DNA of 64,000 bases from positions 1 to 64,000 of the forward strand of contig NZ_LJYX01000011.1 of assembly GCF_001440345.1 (NCBI RefSeq), given 5' to 3'. Below, piece after piece: positions 52,092-62,801 of the stretch. How positions within the stretch are numbered: the stretch's first letter is position 1; each line of letters begins with the position of its first letter. The notes beneath the pieces are model-generated. The model made no database searches. It worked only from the letters and a program-made list of their open reading frames with translations, and was not told the origin of the DNA. This DNA is from Colwellia sp. TT2012 (GTDB taxonomy: Bacteria > Pseudomonadota > Gammaproteobacteria > Enterobacterales > Alteromonadaceae). Position numbers and translations under genes: made by a program.

Positions 52092-52438
52092 AGGATAAAT
52101 TTAAACAATTTTCACTTAAAGATATTGCATAAATAAACAATAAAAAAGCCATTTACTCAGTATCTATTTATCATAACTGCATAAACATAGCTAACGGTAA
52201 ACTAAAGTACTCATTTACTCATTCACCTCTTTAAAATTAAGCCAATAAATACAAAATAACACTCGCAATAGCCTAAGTTTATTCATAAAATCGACAGCAT
52301 AGTCTATTCTGATAGACAAAATATAAATAAAAAAATTTAAGGCTTATGCTTCTAACGTCTTTAGTTAAAAGTAGAAACTGTGTCAAAACAAAAATCAATT
52401 ATTTCAAGCTTTCTTTTTAAAAGGAAAAGGAAACATCC

Positions 52439-55400
52439 ATGGCGTTAGTAAACGGTTCACCCTCGGTTATTCTTAGCAATGTAGCAAAACTTATTCAGCA
52501 AAAAGTAGATGAAAAAACTGCCCCCTTAGTTGAGAAATTTGCCCATTTACTTTATGGCAATATGTCATCATTAGATCTTGATCACCGTAATGAAAGTGAT
52601 ATGTATGGTGCGGCGCTTAGCTTGTGGAATTCACTTAATGAGCACAAAGATGATGCACCTGTTATCCATGTGTTTAATCCTTCGGTAAGTAAAAATGGCT
52701 GGAAATCTAGTCATACGATAATAGAAGTTATTATCCAGGATATGCCGTTTTTAGTGGACTCTATTCGTATAGCATTAAACCGTTTAGGCTTATCGCCACA
52801 CCTGATGCTAAATGCGCCATTAAAAATAATTCGCGATAAACAATTAGAAGTGACTGCATTAGCACCTATTGTCGATAGCCAATTAGCAGCAACCTCAGAA
52901 GAAACCATATTTTTAATTGAAATTGATCGTCAAACGACCGATGAAGAGTTAAGTAGTATTAAAAATACGCTGCTTTCTGTCGTTGAAGATATCCGCTTAA
53001 CTGTCAGTGATTGGCAGCCAATGTTATCTTGTTTAAAAAAGGTCATTGATGATGTTAGCAAAGCCAAGTTACCGGGCACTAAAGCGGATAAAGAAGACAC
53101 CTTAAGTTTTCTAAACTGGCTCGCGGCGAATAATTTCACCTTAATGGGCTATCGATCATATGATGTAAAAGCCGTCAAGGGCGATATTTCCTTAGAGGCC
53201 AATGTTAAATCAAGCCTTGGTTTAATGAAAAACTCGCCAGGAAATAAATCACGTTTAGTGTCGAGTTTAAGTGCCACAGGCCGAGAAGTAGCACTTGGAC
53301 CAAACCACTTGATTTTAACTAAAACCAATTCAAACTCACGAGTTCATCGTCCGGCGCAACTTGATTACATCGGTATTAAACGGTTTGATGATAAGGGTAA
53401 TGTTGTTGGTGAAGAACGTTTTATTGGGCTTTTTGGCTCTGCGTATTACACCAACAGTGCGCTAGACCTACCGCTTATTAGCTCTAAAGTCATGGCTGTA
53501 TGTAAATCGTCGCCTTTTGCCAAGGGTACTCATAACTACAAAACGCTCATCAATATTTTAGAAACCTATCCAAGAGATGAAATATTACAGTCGTCGGTAG
53601 CCGAGCTACTACACAATGTCACCGGTATTTTGCAAATGCAGGAACGTGATTACACTGGCTTGTTTGTTCGTCGTGATGCCTTTGATCGTTTCTACTCCTG
53701 TATGGTTTATGTACCAAGAGAGCGTTACAACACCAAATTACGTATCGAAACACAAAACTTACTTAAAGAAGTATTTAATAGTGATGAAGATGTTGAATTT
53801 ACCACTTTCTTCTCAGAATCAGTTCATGCTAGAACCCATTATATTGTTCGAGTCAACTCCACTAAAGCAGATATAGACGTGAAAGAAATTGAAAAGAATT
53901 TAAACGAAGCCGCTCGTAATTGGGACGACAAATTAATGAGTGCTTTAGGTGCTAACCGCGGTGAATCAGCGGCGAAAGCACTTAGCCGTAAATATATTAA
54001 ATTCCCACAAGCTTATAAAGATGAAGTATTACCCGGCTCTGCCATTGTAGATATTGAAAAGCTAGAAAATATTACTAACGAAAAAGATTTAGAAATGCTT
54101 TTTTATCAACCACTGGAAGAGAAGACGGGTAGCCGTTTTGTTAAATTAAAATTATTCCATAAAGGCGAGCCTATTCACTTAAGTGATGTGTTGCCAATGC
54201 TGGAAAATTTTGGTCTTCGTGTTATTGGTGAAAGACCTTATGCAATCAAAGCCTCTGATGGCGAAACCTACTGGATATTAGATTTTTCCATGTACCTAAC
54301 CGGTGAAGGTAAGTTTGATCTATCTAAAGTTAGGACCCTTTTCCAAGATGCTTTTGTCAAAGTATGGCATGGTGATTTAGAAGATGATGGTTTTAACCGC
54401 CTTATTTTAGGTGCGGGTATTGAAGGTCGTGCCGTTTCAATTTTACGGGCCTTTGCTAAGTATGAACGGCAAATTGGTGGTCGTTTTAGCCAGAGTTATA
54501 TTGAAAATACCTTTTCTCGCTACCCTGAAATTGCGCAATTACTGATTGATTTATTCTGCTTACGTTTCGATCCTAAAAGCAAGGCAACTGAGAGCGCGAA
54601 AGAAAAAGCAAACAATAAGCTATTAGCCGAAATTGAGAGTTCACTCGATAACGTTGCCAACTTAGACGATGACCGTATTATTCGCCGTTTTGTCGAAATG
54701 ATTACGGCGACTATTCGTACTAACTACTTCCAAGCAGACCCGATTAAAGGTGATAAATCCTACATTTCATTTAAAATCCTTCCCGGTAAAATCAGTGAAA
54801 TGCCTCAGCCGGTACCAAAATTTGAAATTTTTGTCTATTCACCACAAATTGAAGGTGTACATTTACGTGGTGGTAAAGTTGCTCGTGGAGGCTTACGTTG
54901 GTCGGATAGAAGTGAAGACTTCCGTACCGAAGTTCTTGGCTTAGTTAAAGCGCAGCAAGTTAAAAATACCATTATTGTCCCGGTAGGTGCTAAAGGTGGC
55001 TTTGTTTGTAAACAGTTACCTGATGGCACACGTGAAGAAATTTTTGAAGCGGGTAAAGAATGTTACCGTACTTTTATTCGCGCCTTGCTAGACATTACGG
55101 ATAACATTGTTGCCGGTGAAGTTGTGCCGCCAAAAGATGTGGTACGTTTAGATGGTGATGACGCATACTTGGTGGTAGCGGCTGATAAAGGTACGGCGAC
55201 TTTCTCGGATATTGCCAACGCCATCGCTGAGGAATACAATTTCTGGTTAGGTGATGCTTTTGCTTCAGGTGGTAGTGTTGGCTACGATCATAAAGCCATG
55301 GGTATTACCGCTAAAGGTGCTTGGGAGTCAGTTAAACGTCATTTCAGAGAAATGGATATTGATTGTCAAACTACTGATTTTACCTGTATTGCCATTGGTG

Positions 55401-57316
55401 ATATGGCGGGTGATGTGTTTGGTAATGGTATGTTATTGTCAAAACATATTCGCTTACAAGCTGCGTTTAACCACATGCATATCTTTATTGACCCAAATCC
55501 TGAAACCGCGAGTTCCTTTGTCGAGCGTGAACGTTTATTTAATTTACCTGGTTGTACTTGGGACGATTACAATAAAGAACTTATTTCCAAAGGTGGTGGT
55601 ATTTTCAGTCGCCATGTGAAATCAATCAAGCTAACGCCTGAAATTAAGAAAATGATCGGCACGCAAAAACAAAGCATGGCACCCACTGACTTGATGCAAG
55701 CCATTTTATCTATGAAGGTAGACCTACTTTGGAATGGTGGTATAGGAACCTATGTTAAAGCGACTAAAGAAACACATTTAGAAGTAGGTGACCGAGCTAA
55801 CGATACCTTACGTATTAACGGTGTCGATCTTCAGGCCAAGGTGGTCGGTGAGGGCGGTAATTTAGGTTTCACCCAATTAGGCCGTATTGAATATGCTGCT
55901 AATGGTGGCCGTATTAATACCGATGCGGTTGATAATGCCGGTGGTGTTGATTGCTCGGATAATGAAGTAAACATTAAGATATTACTCAATACCTTAGTTC
56001 AAAATGGTGATTTAACCATTAAGCAACGTAATAAGCTACTTCATGATATGACTGAAGAAGTAGGTAAAATTGTTATTGAGGATTGTTATCGCCAAACTCA
56101 TTCATTGTCTATCACGGCAATGCGTGGTGCTAGCCAACTAAAAGAGCAAGTTCGCTTTATTCATGAGCTGGAAAGAGCGGGCAAACTAAATCGCGCGCTA
56201 GAGTTTATTCCTGATGATGAAGAAATTGCTGATAGATTAGCACAAGGTAAAGGCTTAACCCGTCCTGAACTTTCAGTCTTGCTTGCCTACAGTAAAATGG
56301 TTCTTAAAGATGATTTAGTTCATGTGGAAATTACTGAGAACCCTTACCACAACAGTTTATTGATTGAAGCTTTCCCTAAGCAGTTACGTGAACTCTATCA
56401 AGATGAAATGCAACAGCATCCATTGCGTGCACAAATTATAGCAACCAAACTTGCCAACAAAATTGGTAATGATATGGGCTTTAACTTTGTCAATCGTATG
56501 CAAGAAGAAACCGGTGCTAGTATTGCCGAGATTGCTAATTGTTATACCATAGCCAGTGCAGTCTTTGAGTTAGATGACTTTTGGCAGAAAATTGAAGTTT
56601 TAAATAATCAAATATCTACGGCTATTCAAACTGAAATGTTGTTTCAATACCGCAGAACGGTACGTCGAGTAACTCGTTGGTTCTTGCGCCATCGTAACAA
56701 GTCGCTTTCAATTGCAGAATCAATAGCCTTATATCAACCAACGTTTGCAATTATGTCAGAAAAACTCTTTAGCTTTATGATCAGTGATGAAGTTGAATCC
56801 TTAGCAAGGGTTGCTAGTGATCTAGTTGATGCGGGTGTTCCTAAAGTGGTTGCTACTCGTATTTCTCAGTTAAGTACTCTATTCTCGACCATGGATATTG
56901 CAGAAATTGCTCAGGAAAACAACTGTACGGTTGAGCATGCCGCAAGTTTATACTTCTCACTAGGTGTACGTTTAGAGTTACATTGGTTCTTAGATCAAAT
57001 TACTCGCCAACCGGTGGCAAATCACTGGCAAGCACTTGCTCGTTCTTCCTTTAGAGAAGAATTAGATTGGCAGCAACGTTCACTAACTTCCGTGGTATTA
57101 CGTTGTCAATGTGATGCCCAGTTTGCTGATTTAGATCAGTTACTTACTGAGTGGATTGACGTTAATGGGCAACCTCTGGAACGCTGGAAACATATTTTAA
57201 CTGAGTTTAAAGTAGGCCAGTCGCACGATTTCGCTAAATTCTCAGTAGCATTGCGTGAACTAATGTTATTGAGTCTTAATTGCCAACCGGTTTCAGCGAA
57301 AGAAAATCTAAAATAA
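52439..57316 (+). CDS. Large NAD-specific glutamate dehydrogenase
   Basis: The enzyme deaminates glutamate to 2-oxoglutarate with NAD. The 1,625-residue size is that of the 180-kDa class known from Pseudomonas, Streptomyces and marine gammaproteobacteria. The N-terminal 700 residues hold ACT-like regulatory modules (IIQDMPFLVDSIRIALNRLG near 98). The catalytic domain has GGKVARGGLRWSDRSEDFRTEVLGL (near 815), KNTIIVPVGAKGGFVCK (near 845, catalytic Lys), and DMAGDVFGNGMLLSKHIRL (near 995) of the nucleotide fold. A helical C-terminal region completes it. AAGGAAAAGG precedes ATG 52439. Confidence 0.96.
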   Translation: MALVNGSPSVILSNVAKLIQQKVDEKTAPLVEKFAHLLYGNMSSLDLDHRNESDMYGAALSLWNSLNEHKDDAPVIHVFNPSVSKNGWKSSHTIIEVIIQDMPFLVDSIRIALNRLGLSPHLMLNAPLKIIRDKQLEVTALAPIVDSQLAATSEETIFLIEIDRQTTDEELSSIKNTLLSVVEDIRLTVSDWQPMLSCLKKVIDDVSKAKLPGTKADKEDTLSFLNWLAANNFTLMGYRSYDVKAVKGDISLEANVKSSLGLMKNSPGNKSRLVSSLSATGREVALGPNHLILTKTNSNSRVHRPAQLDYIGIKRFDDKGNVVGEERFIGLFGSAYYTNSALDLPLISSKVMAVCKSSPFAKGTHNYKTLINILETYPRDEILQSSVAELLHNVTGILQMQERDYTGLFVRRDAFDRFYSCMVYVPRERYNTKLRIETQNLLKEVFNSDEDVEFTTFFSESVHARTHYIVRVNSTKADIDVKEIEKNLNEAARNWDDKLMSALGANRGESAAKALSRKYIKFPQAYKDEVLPGSAIVDIEKLENITNEKDLEMLFYQPLEEKTGSRFVKLKLFHKGEPIHLSDVLPMLENFGLRVIGERPYAIKASDGETYWILDFSMYLTGEGKFDLSKVRTLFQDAFVKVWHGDLEDDGFNRLILGAGIEGRAVSILRAFAKYERQIGGRFSQSYIENTFSRYPEIAQLLIDLFCLRFDPKSKATESAKEKANNKLLAEIESSLDNVANLDDDRIIRRFVEMITATIRTNYFQADPIKGDKSYISFKILPGKISEMPQPVPKFEIFVYSPQIEGVHLRGGKVARGGLRWSDRSEDFRTEVLGLVKAQQVKNTIIVPVGAKGGFVCKQLPDGTREEIFEAGKECYRTFIRALLDITDNIVAGEVVPPKDVVRLDGDDAYLVVAADKGTATFSDIANAIAEEYNFWLGDAFASGGSVGYDHKAMGITAKGAWESVKRHFREMDIDCQTTDFTCIAIGDMAGDVFGNGMLLSKHIRLQAAFNHMHIFIDPNPETASSFVERERLFNLPGCTWDDYNKELISKGGGIFSRHVKSIKLTPEIKKMIGTQKQSMAPTDLMQAILSMKVDLLWNGGIGTYVKATKETHLEVGDRANDTLRINGVDLQAKVVGEGGNLGFTQLGRIEYAANGGRINTDAVDNAGGVDCSDNEVNIKILLNTLVQNGDLTIKQRNKLLHDMTEEVGKIVIEDCYRQTHSLSITAMRGASQLKEQVRFIHELERAGKLNRALEFIPDDEEIADRLAQGKGLTRPELSVLLAYSKMVLKDDLVHVEITENPYHNSLLIEAFPKQLRELYQDEMQQHPLRAQIIATKLANKIGNDMGFNFVNRMQEETGASIAEIANCYTIASAVFELDDFWQKIEVLNNQISTAIQTEMLFQYRRTVRRVTRWFLRHRNKSLSIAESIALYQPTFAIMSEKLFSFMISDEVESLARVASDLVDAGVPKVVATRISQLSTLFSTMDIAEIAQENNCTVEHAASLYFSLGVRLELHWFLDQITRQPVANHWQALARSSFREELDWQQRSLTSVVLRCQCDAQFADLDQLLTEWIDVNGQPLERWKHILTEFKVGQSHDFAKFSVALRELMLLSLNCQPVSAKENLK

Positions 57317-57380
57317 CCGTTAACTAAGTTTATTTTGCTCAAACAGAGCTAACATATTGTAATGCTAGCTTTAACTGATA

Positions 57381-57403
57381 AAATCCTCGCCCAGCGGGGA
57401 TTT
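57381..57403 (+). terminator. Rho-independent terminator after the glutamate dehydrogenase gene
   Basis: AAATCCTCGC and GCGGGGATTT pair (one T-G) over CCA, followed by TTTATTTTTATC. It ends 32 bp before pyrD, which therefore has its own promoter or reads through. Confidence 0.8.
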
Positions 57404-57435
57404 TTTATTTTTATCATTCACAAAGCCGAGGCAAT

Positions 57436-58446
57436 ATGTTTTATCCAGCCATTCGTAAAGTACTTTTTCAGTTTGATGCTGAAACCATCCATGAGTTGAC
57501 TATAAAGGGCTTAAAAAGCACGGGGAAATCACCTCTTAATGTTTTTTATAAGCAACAAGTAGCAGATAAACCGGTAACCGTTATGGGAATAAAATTTCCT
57601 AATCCCCTTGGTTTAGCGGCCGGTCTTGATAAAAATGGTGAGTGTATTAATGCCTTTGCGGCTATGGGCTTTGGTTTTATTGAAGTAGGCACAGTAACAC
57701 CTCGTCCACAGCCGGGTAATGATAAACCACGTATCTTTAGATTACCTCAAGCCAACGCGATTATTAATCGTATGGGCTTTAACAATAAAGGTGTTGATTA
57801 CCTAGTATCACAAGTACAAGCGGCTAATTTTAAAGGTGTTTTAGGAATCAACATTGGTAAAAATAAAGATACCCCAGAAGAAAATGCTAAAGATGACTAC
57901 CTTCACTGCATGCGTAAGGTTTACGATTTAGCGACTTACATTACCGTGAATATATCATCGCCTAATACCCCAGGTTTGCGCTCGCTACAATACGGTGATG
58001 CATTGAATGATTTATTGATAGTTTTAAAGGCTGAGCAGAAAATACTTGCTGATAAATACGGCAAGTATATCCCGCTTACGGTTAAAATTGCGCCTGATTT
58101 AACGGAAGATGAAGTAAAATCTATCGCTAAGTCATTAATTGATAATGGTATTGATGGCGTTATTGCTACTAATACCACGTTAGCCCGTGATGGCGTTGAA
58201 GGCCTTGAATTTGGCGGCGAACAAGGTGGCTTAAGTGGTCAACCGGTAAAAGATAAAAGTACTCAGGTTATCAAGATATTAAGTGAAGCGCTTGATAATA
58301 AACTACCCATTATTGGTGTTGGCGGCATAGCATCAAGTGATGATGCTAATGAAAAATTAGCCGCAGGGGCAAGCTTGGTGCAAGTCTATACGGGCTTTAT
58401 TTATCAAGGACCGCCGTTAGTTAAAGAGATAATTAATGGTTTGTAA
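57436..58446 (+). CDS. pyrD: Dihydroorotate dehydrogenase (quinone), class 2
   Basis: PyrD oxidises dihydroorotate to orotate in pyrimidine synthesis, passing electrons to quinone at the inner membrane. The 336-residue length and the amphipathic N-terminus ([20 protein letters not shown]) fit class 2. FMN and substrate segments are present: [20 protein letters not shown] (about 56-75), [23 protein letters not shown] with the catalytic serine near 175, and [21 protein letters not shown] near 293. Confidence 0.97.
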   Translation: MFYPAIRKVLFQFDAETIHELTIKGLKSTGKSPLNVFYKQQVADKPVTVMGIKFPNPLGLAAGLDKNGECINAFAAMGFGFIEVGTVTPRPQPGNDKPRIFRLPQANAIINRMGFNNKGVDYLVSQVQAANFKGVLGINIGKNKDTPEENAKDDYLHCMRKVYDLATYITVNISSPNTPGLRSLQYGDALNDLLIVLKAEQKILADKYGKYIPLTVKIAPDLTEDEVKSIAKSLIDNGIDGVIATNTTLARDGVEGLEFGGEQGGLSGQPVKDKSTQVIKILSEALDNKLPIIGVGGIASSDDANEKLAAGASLVQVYTGFIYQGPPLVKEIINGL

Positions 58447-58578
58447 GTGATAAAAAAGAAAGTGGCACTTTGTAGTATTTAACTTTTTGTTTTTGTTACA
58501 AAATGTCGCTTGCTGTCAAGTCAGATTAAGCTACACTAGCCGAGTAAAAGTCTTTAAATAATCATTATTAAGAGAGAT

Positions 58579-59067
58579 ATGATGTCGATAAATGTCCTGA
58601 AAAAGAGTTTTGTAGCTATTACCCTTGCCACTGGTTTAGTCGCAGCAACTGCCGCTATGGCGCAACCAGCCAGCTCTGAAAAACATGCAATCAAAGCAAC
58701 TGAGTTACGTCAATCAGTGTTCAAATTACTGGGTAGTAATATGGGTACGTTAGGTGCTATGGCGAAAGGTAAAATTCCCCTTGATGCCGTTGTTGTTGAA
58801 AAAAACGCCACCCGCATACAGCAATTATCCTTGATGATTGCCGATTATACCCGTACTGATACCTCTAAATTCGATGTTAAAACGGAAGCTTTAGCCAAAA
58901 TTTGGCAAGAAACAGATCATTTTAGCAAAGATATTGATAAGTTAACCTTAGCTTCAACTAACTTAATTGCTGCAGCAAAATCTAACGATGAAAGTGCCAT
59001 TAAAAAAGCGATTGGTGGAGTCGGTAAAACTTGTGGCGGTTGTCACAATGACTTTAAGAAAGATTAA
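58579..59067 (+). CDS. Cytochrome c prime-type protein
   Basis: This 162-residue protein has a signal peptide (cleavage near AMA, residue 28) and a four-helix cytochrome c' body with the single C-terminal haem site CGGCH (residues 152-156). Helix one begins AIKATELRQSVFKLLGSNMG. Cytochromes c' are periplasmic and bind NO or CO in studied cases. They often pair with a cytochrome b561 gene; here a b561-type gene lies 2.8 kb downstream on the opposite strand. AAGAGAG precedes the start; ATG 58579 or 58582 may be used. Confidence 0.92.
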   Translation: MMSINVLKKSFVAITLATGLVAATAAMAQPASSEKHAIKATELRQSVFKLLGSNMGTLGAMAKGKIPLDAVVVEKNATRIQQLSLMIADYTRTDTSKFDVKTEALAKIWQETDHFSKDIDKLTLASTNLIAAAKSNDESAIKKAIGGVGKTCGGCHNDFKKD

Positions 59068-59099
59068 TTGATAGAGTTGTCTGCCAAGCTCATTTTCTA

Positions 59100-59128
59100 A
59101 AAGCCCTTGCCAGTTGCAAGGGCTTTTT
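59100..59128 (+). terminator. Rho-independent terminator after the cytochrome c' gene
   Basis: AAAGCCCTTGC and GCAAGGGCTTT form a perfect 11-bp stem over a 5-base loop, followed by T residues. Confidence 0.92.
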
Positions 59129-59318
59129 TGTAGCACTTAATTAATCAGTAAGCCATTATTTAACGGTTAAAAGTCTAATAATGGTTTACTCGCACTAGCC
59201 GAAATTTCTTAAGTAATTAATGACTTAAATACTAGAATTAATAAAATTTATGTATTAAACTTGTTTGGCTTAATTTTAATAATAAGTAACATTTAACAAA
59301 AATTTACAGGGATTTATC

Positions 59319-59798
59319 ATGAAAAAACTACTAATTGCTTCTACGTTATTAATATCTACTTCTGTACTAGCTGATGCACCGGGTAGCCAATCTTGTGGTT
59401 GGGGTAACATGCTTTTCGCGGGGCAATCTGGCACTCCTAGCCATGTGTTAGCTGCGACAACAAATAATTCAACAGGTAACAATACTTTTGGTATGACATT
59501 CGGTACTAACGGCTGTTCAACTAAAGGTACATTGACTTACGGTGGTAAGGAAATGATTGATATTAGCATGATTATGGATGAGTTCAGTGAAGACGTTGCT
59601 CGTGGTGATGGTGAAGCATTAACAGCCGTTGCTGTTTCTTTAGGTGTATCAGAAGCTGACCGTGCTTTATTTAAGTCGACGCTACATAACAACTTCAATA
59701 CATTATTCCCTTCAGAAGAAGCAACTACTAAACATGTTGTTAGCTCAATGTTCACCTTGATGAAAAATAACGAAATCTTAGCTAAATACACAGTATAG
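59319..59798 (+). CDS. DUF3015-family secreted protein
   Basis: This 159-residue protein has a signal peptide (cleavage near VLA, residue 18). The mature part opens with SCGWGNMLFAGQSG and has the family segments NTFGMTFGTNGCSTKGTL (about 51-68, with the second cysteine) and the helical tail ending AKYTV. DUF3015 proteins are periplasmic and of unknown function. Its neighbour, a DUF4105 gene, is a regular partner in related marine genomes. CAGGGA precedes ATG 59319. Confidence 0.87.
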   Translation: MKKLLIASTLLISTSVLADAPGSQSCGWGNMLFAGQSGTPSHVLAATTNNSTGNNTFGMTFGTNGCSTKGTLTYGGKEMIDISMIMDEFSEDVARGDGEALTAVAVSLGVSEADRALFKSTLHNNFNTLFPSEEATTKHVVSSMFTLMKNNEILAKYTV

Positions 59799-59818
59799 TA
59801 TTTATCTTTTTTAATGAT

Positions 59819-59843
59819 AAAAGGCTGCTTTAAGTAGCCTTTT
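59819..59843 (+). terminator. Hairpin terminator between the DUF3015 and DUF4105 genes
   Basis: AAAAGGCT and AGCCTTTT form an 8-bp stem with further partial pairing inside, then T residues. It may allow partial read-through into the next gene. Confidence 0.75.
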
Positions 59844-59910
59844 TTAATTATATAACCTTACTGTTTTAAGCGTAAATGCATTGCAACGGCATTCTTATCA
59901 TATAAATATT

Positions 59911-61776
59911 ATGAATTATAAAACGACCATTTTATCATTATCATTATCCTTATTTTTTTTATTGGCTGTAACAGCTAATGCACAGCAGCCAAATAATATT
60001 AGTCAATTGGCTAAAACAGAACAGTGGCACGCGTTATTGCATATTAATACGCAAGTAGAAGGTAGCGATATTGAAAGCTATGTTGATGACGCTAGTTTCT
60101 TTTTAGCGAACGATGGCGCAACAAATCCGATAAATGAATTATTAGCGACGATTTCTGCTTTGAAAAATCAAAGCGAAACTCAATGTAAATTTCCGGCCAG
60201 AACCCTGTTTTTATTAGAAAATATTCAAGGGCTTGCCAAAGAAGTTAAACCCTTTGTTTGTCAGGAGTATCTAGACTGGCGTAAAAAACTCAATACCACG
60301 AGTGTGGTGTTGGTCTTTGCCTCAGCACAATTAAATAGTCCATCCTCTATGTATGGTCACACTTTTTTTCGCTTTGATCCTGAAAATGTTGAGAAAAATT
60401 CTACTTACCTTTCTTATGCCTTGAACTTCGGCGCGACAGTACCTGCAGGTGATGGAGGTTTTTTATATGCGGCCAGAGGGTTAACCGGTGGTTACCCAGG
60501 TAACTTTGCCGCTAACCCGTATTTTGAAAAAATCAAAGAGTATAACCGCTTGGAAAACCGTGATTTATGGGAATATAAATTAAATTTAAAGCCCAATGAA
60601 ATTGATGCAATGTTAGCCCATATTTGGGAATTACAAGGTATTAGCTTTGAATATTACTTTTTTGATGAAAACTGTTCCTTTCGTTTGCTTGAATTACTTG
60701 ATGTTGCTAGGCCCGGTTTATACCTAGCGAATAATTTTCCGGTTACCGCTATGCCACTAGATACCGTAAGGGTGGTAGAAGAAGCTAATTTAATAACAGA
60801 TACTCATTACCGACCGTCAATTTTAACAGAGTTAAAAGCGCAATTAGCTATGTTAAGTGATGATGAAAATGCCTTGGCACTGGCTTTATCTAAAGATATT
60901 GAGGTATTAAATAAAAACGAATTTATTAGTTTGGCGACTAAGCAGCAACAACTTATTGTTGATAGTGCCTATCGGTTTTTACGTTATCAAAATACTTTTA
61001 ATGGTCGTCCTAAAGACACCACTCGTCGAAGTTTTTTATTACTAAGGCGCTTAAGCGAAAACCCAAGCAAGCTAACTATCCCCATTGAACAACCCTTGCG
61101 CCCTGATCTTGGTCATAAAACGTCTATGCTGGGTGTTAGCTTTGGCCAAAACCTAGACCAAGGTTTTGTCGAATTTAAATACCGAGGCAGTTATCATGAC
61201 TTACTTGACCCTATTGGCGGTTATTACCAAGGTATGTCATTAAATATGGTCAATGTCATGATCAGAGCTTATAAGGGGGGGGATATTAAACTTGAAAAAG
61301 CAGAGTTACTCGATATTGTTTCTTTATCAACAAGGGATAGCTATTTCTCTCCTTGGTCATGGAAAGCCAATATAAGTGTAGAACAACAGTGGACAGTTGA
61401 TAAGGAAGTATTAGTCAGTCAAGGCTCAGGGGGCGGCGGTGTTAGTTACCAAATATTAGATAATACCCATGTTTTTGCCTTTGTCACGGGGCGATTAGAG
61501 TTTAATCGTAAGCTGGATAGTTTTGCCGCCGTTGCGCCCGGTGCACATATCGGCTTTTTACATTACTGGCCCAAAAGCACGCTAATGATTGAAGCCGAGC
61601 ATTATCAATTTTTATTTGATCAAACACAACGCAGCCGGGTCAGTTTGCAACACAGTATGCAACTTAGTAATAAGGATAGCTTGAGGATTTCCGCTGACTT
61701 TCACCGTGTCGAAGGTAAGGACCATGCCCGTCATAGTTTTCAAGAATTCAAAGTGGAATATCGCCATTATTTCTAG
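59911..61776 (+). CDS. DUF4105-family envelope protein
   Basis: Start ATG 59911 directly opens the signal peptide (MNYKTTILSLSLSLFF, cleavage near ANA, residue 25); the in-frame ATG at 59881 would add ten residues. The 621-residue protein has the DUF4105 domain with LVFASAQLNSPSSMYGHTFFRF (about 130-151, conserved Ser and His), a cysteine-containing FDENCSFRLLELLDVARPG (near 250), then a C-terminal beta-strand-rich half ending in EYRHYF, which looks like an outer-membrane barrel. The N-terminal domain resembles papain-like Lnb domains; function is unknown. Confidence 0.83.
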   Translation: MNYKTTILSLSLSLFFLLAVTANAQQPNNISQLAKTEQWHALLHINTQVEGSDIESYVDDASFFLANDGATNPINELLATISALKNQSETQCKFPARTLFLLENIQGLAKEVKPFVCQEYLDWRKKLNTTSVVLVFASAQLNSPSSMYGHTFFRFDPENVEKNSTYLSYALNFGATVPAGDGGFLYAARGLTGGYPGNFAANPYFEKIKEYNRLENRDLWEYKLNLKPNEIDAMLAHIWELQGISFEYYFFDENCSFRLLELLDVARPGLYLANNFPVTAMPLDTVRVVEEANLITDTHYRPSILTELKAQLAMLSDDENALALALSKDIEVLNKNEFISLATKQQQLIVDSAYRFLRYQNTFNGRPKDTTRRSFLLLRRLSENPSKLTIPIEQPLRPDLGHKTSMLGVSFGQNLDQGFVEFKYRGSYHDLLDPIGGYYQGMSLNMVNVMIRAYKGGDIKLEKAELLDIVSLSTRDSYFSPWSWKANISVEQQWTVDKEVLVSQGSGGGGVSYQILDNTHVFAFVTGRLEFNRKLDSFAAVAPGAHIGFLHYWPKSTLMIEAEHYQFLFDQTQRSRVSLQHSMQLSNKDSLRISADFHRVEGKDHARHSFQEFKVEYRHYF

Positions 61777-61842
61777 TGCTTGTATATGGCTGGCGCTATA
61801 TTACTATTATAAAATCGAGTTAAGCCAAGGGTATAAAAACAC

Positions 61843-61870
61843 AAAAGGTTAGCCAAGTGGCTAACCTTTT
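61843..61870. terminator. Bidirectional terminator between the DUF4105 and cytochrome b genes
   Basis: AAAAGGTTAGCCA and TGGCTAACCTTTT form a perfect 13-bp stem over AG with A and T tracts on both sides, between convergent genes. Confidence 0.92.
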
Positions 61871-61912
61871 TCAGATCAAAACTGCTGTATAGCGATAGCG
61901 TGTAACAAGTAT

Positions 61913-62599
61913 TTAATAGTAAAATTCTTCTAGTACTGGTGCATTAATGATAACAAGCCAATAAACAAAAACAAGACAACATACGGCAACAATGCCGCCG
62001 AGAATAAGCTTCGAATGTGGAATAGCATCAATAGCGTTTACTTGCTTAGCGGATTTTTTTCCGGTGATCATAGGCAATACTAAATTTTGTTTTTTTATGC
62101 ACCAATAGTAAGTAATGGCAGCAAGGTGCAAAGCAATGGCGGCAATCATAAAGTCAAAGGTGTTGTGATGTAAAAAAAACATTATTTTCTCTAAATCATT
62201 ACCAATACTGCTGTAGTATGGCCCGGAGGAAAAAATATCATCATTGATAAATAAGCCGCTAACGGCTTGTAAAGTGATTAATACAATCATCAATACCACC
62301 ATCAAGGCACCTAAGGGATTGTGACCAGCGGTATTTTTACTCTCCTTTGCCGGGTGTAAATAGTGAATAAGCGTCTTGGGCGAGGGGATAAACTGAGCAA
62401 AGCGTGCATGTTTTGGCCCGATAACGCCCCATAGAATGCGAAATACAAGCAAAGCTAAGGCAACGAAACCCAACTGCATATGTAAGTCGACCATTTCTCC
62501 CTCTTGCTCTGAGGTATACCAGCAAGCTAAGATGGTAAAGGCAAAGCTCCAATGAAAAATGCGTAAGGGTAAATCCCAAATAAGATGTTTTTCTGTCAC
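61913..62599 (-). CDS. Cytochrome b561-type membrane protein
   Basis: This 228-residue protein matches the cytochrome b/b6 domain of the b561 and Ni,Fe-hydrogenase type: IWDLPLRIFHWSFAFTILACW (about 7-27) and VDLHMQLGFVALALLVFRILWG (near 37-58) with haem-ligand histidines, then segments near 98-114, 148-166 and 200-220. It would transfer electrons in the inner membrane, possibly to the cytochrome c' encoded nearby. The start has no strong ribosome site. Confidence 0.88.
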   Translation of the reverse strand: MTEKHLIWDLPLRIFHWSFAFTILACWYTSEQEGEMVDLHMQLGFVALALLVFRILWGVIGPKHARFAQFIPSPKTLIHYLHPAKESKNTAGHNPLGALMVVLMIVLITLQAVSGLFINDDIFSSGPYYSSIGNDLEKIMFFLHHNTFDFMIAAIALHLAAITYYWCIKKQNLVLPMITGKKSAKQVNAIDAIPHSKLILGGIVAVCCLVFVYWLVIINAPVLEEFYY

Positions 62600-62801
62600 G
62601 TGATAGCCTTTAATTGCCCGAGTGAATAGTAATTGAGGGCGCTATTTTACCCTAAGTTACTAGGTAATGTTAAGCCGCTAAATGTTACCAATCATCATTT
62701 TTTTTTTGTGTTTAGTTTTGATATTTATTTTTTGTCTGTTATTGAGGCATGTTAAAGTGAACTTATTAGCTGCTCAAAATATCAATAACAATAGAAATAT
62801 C

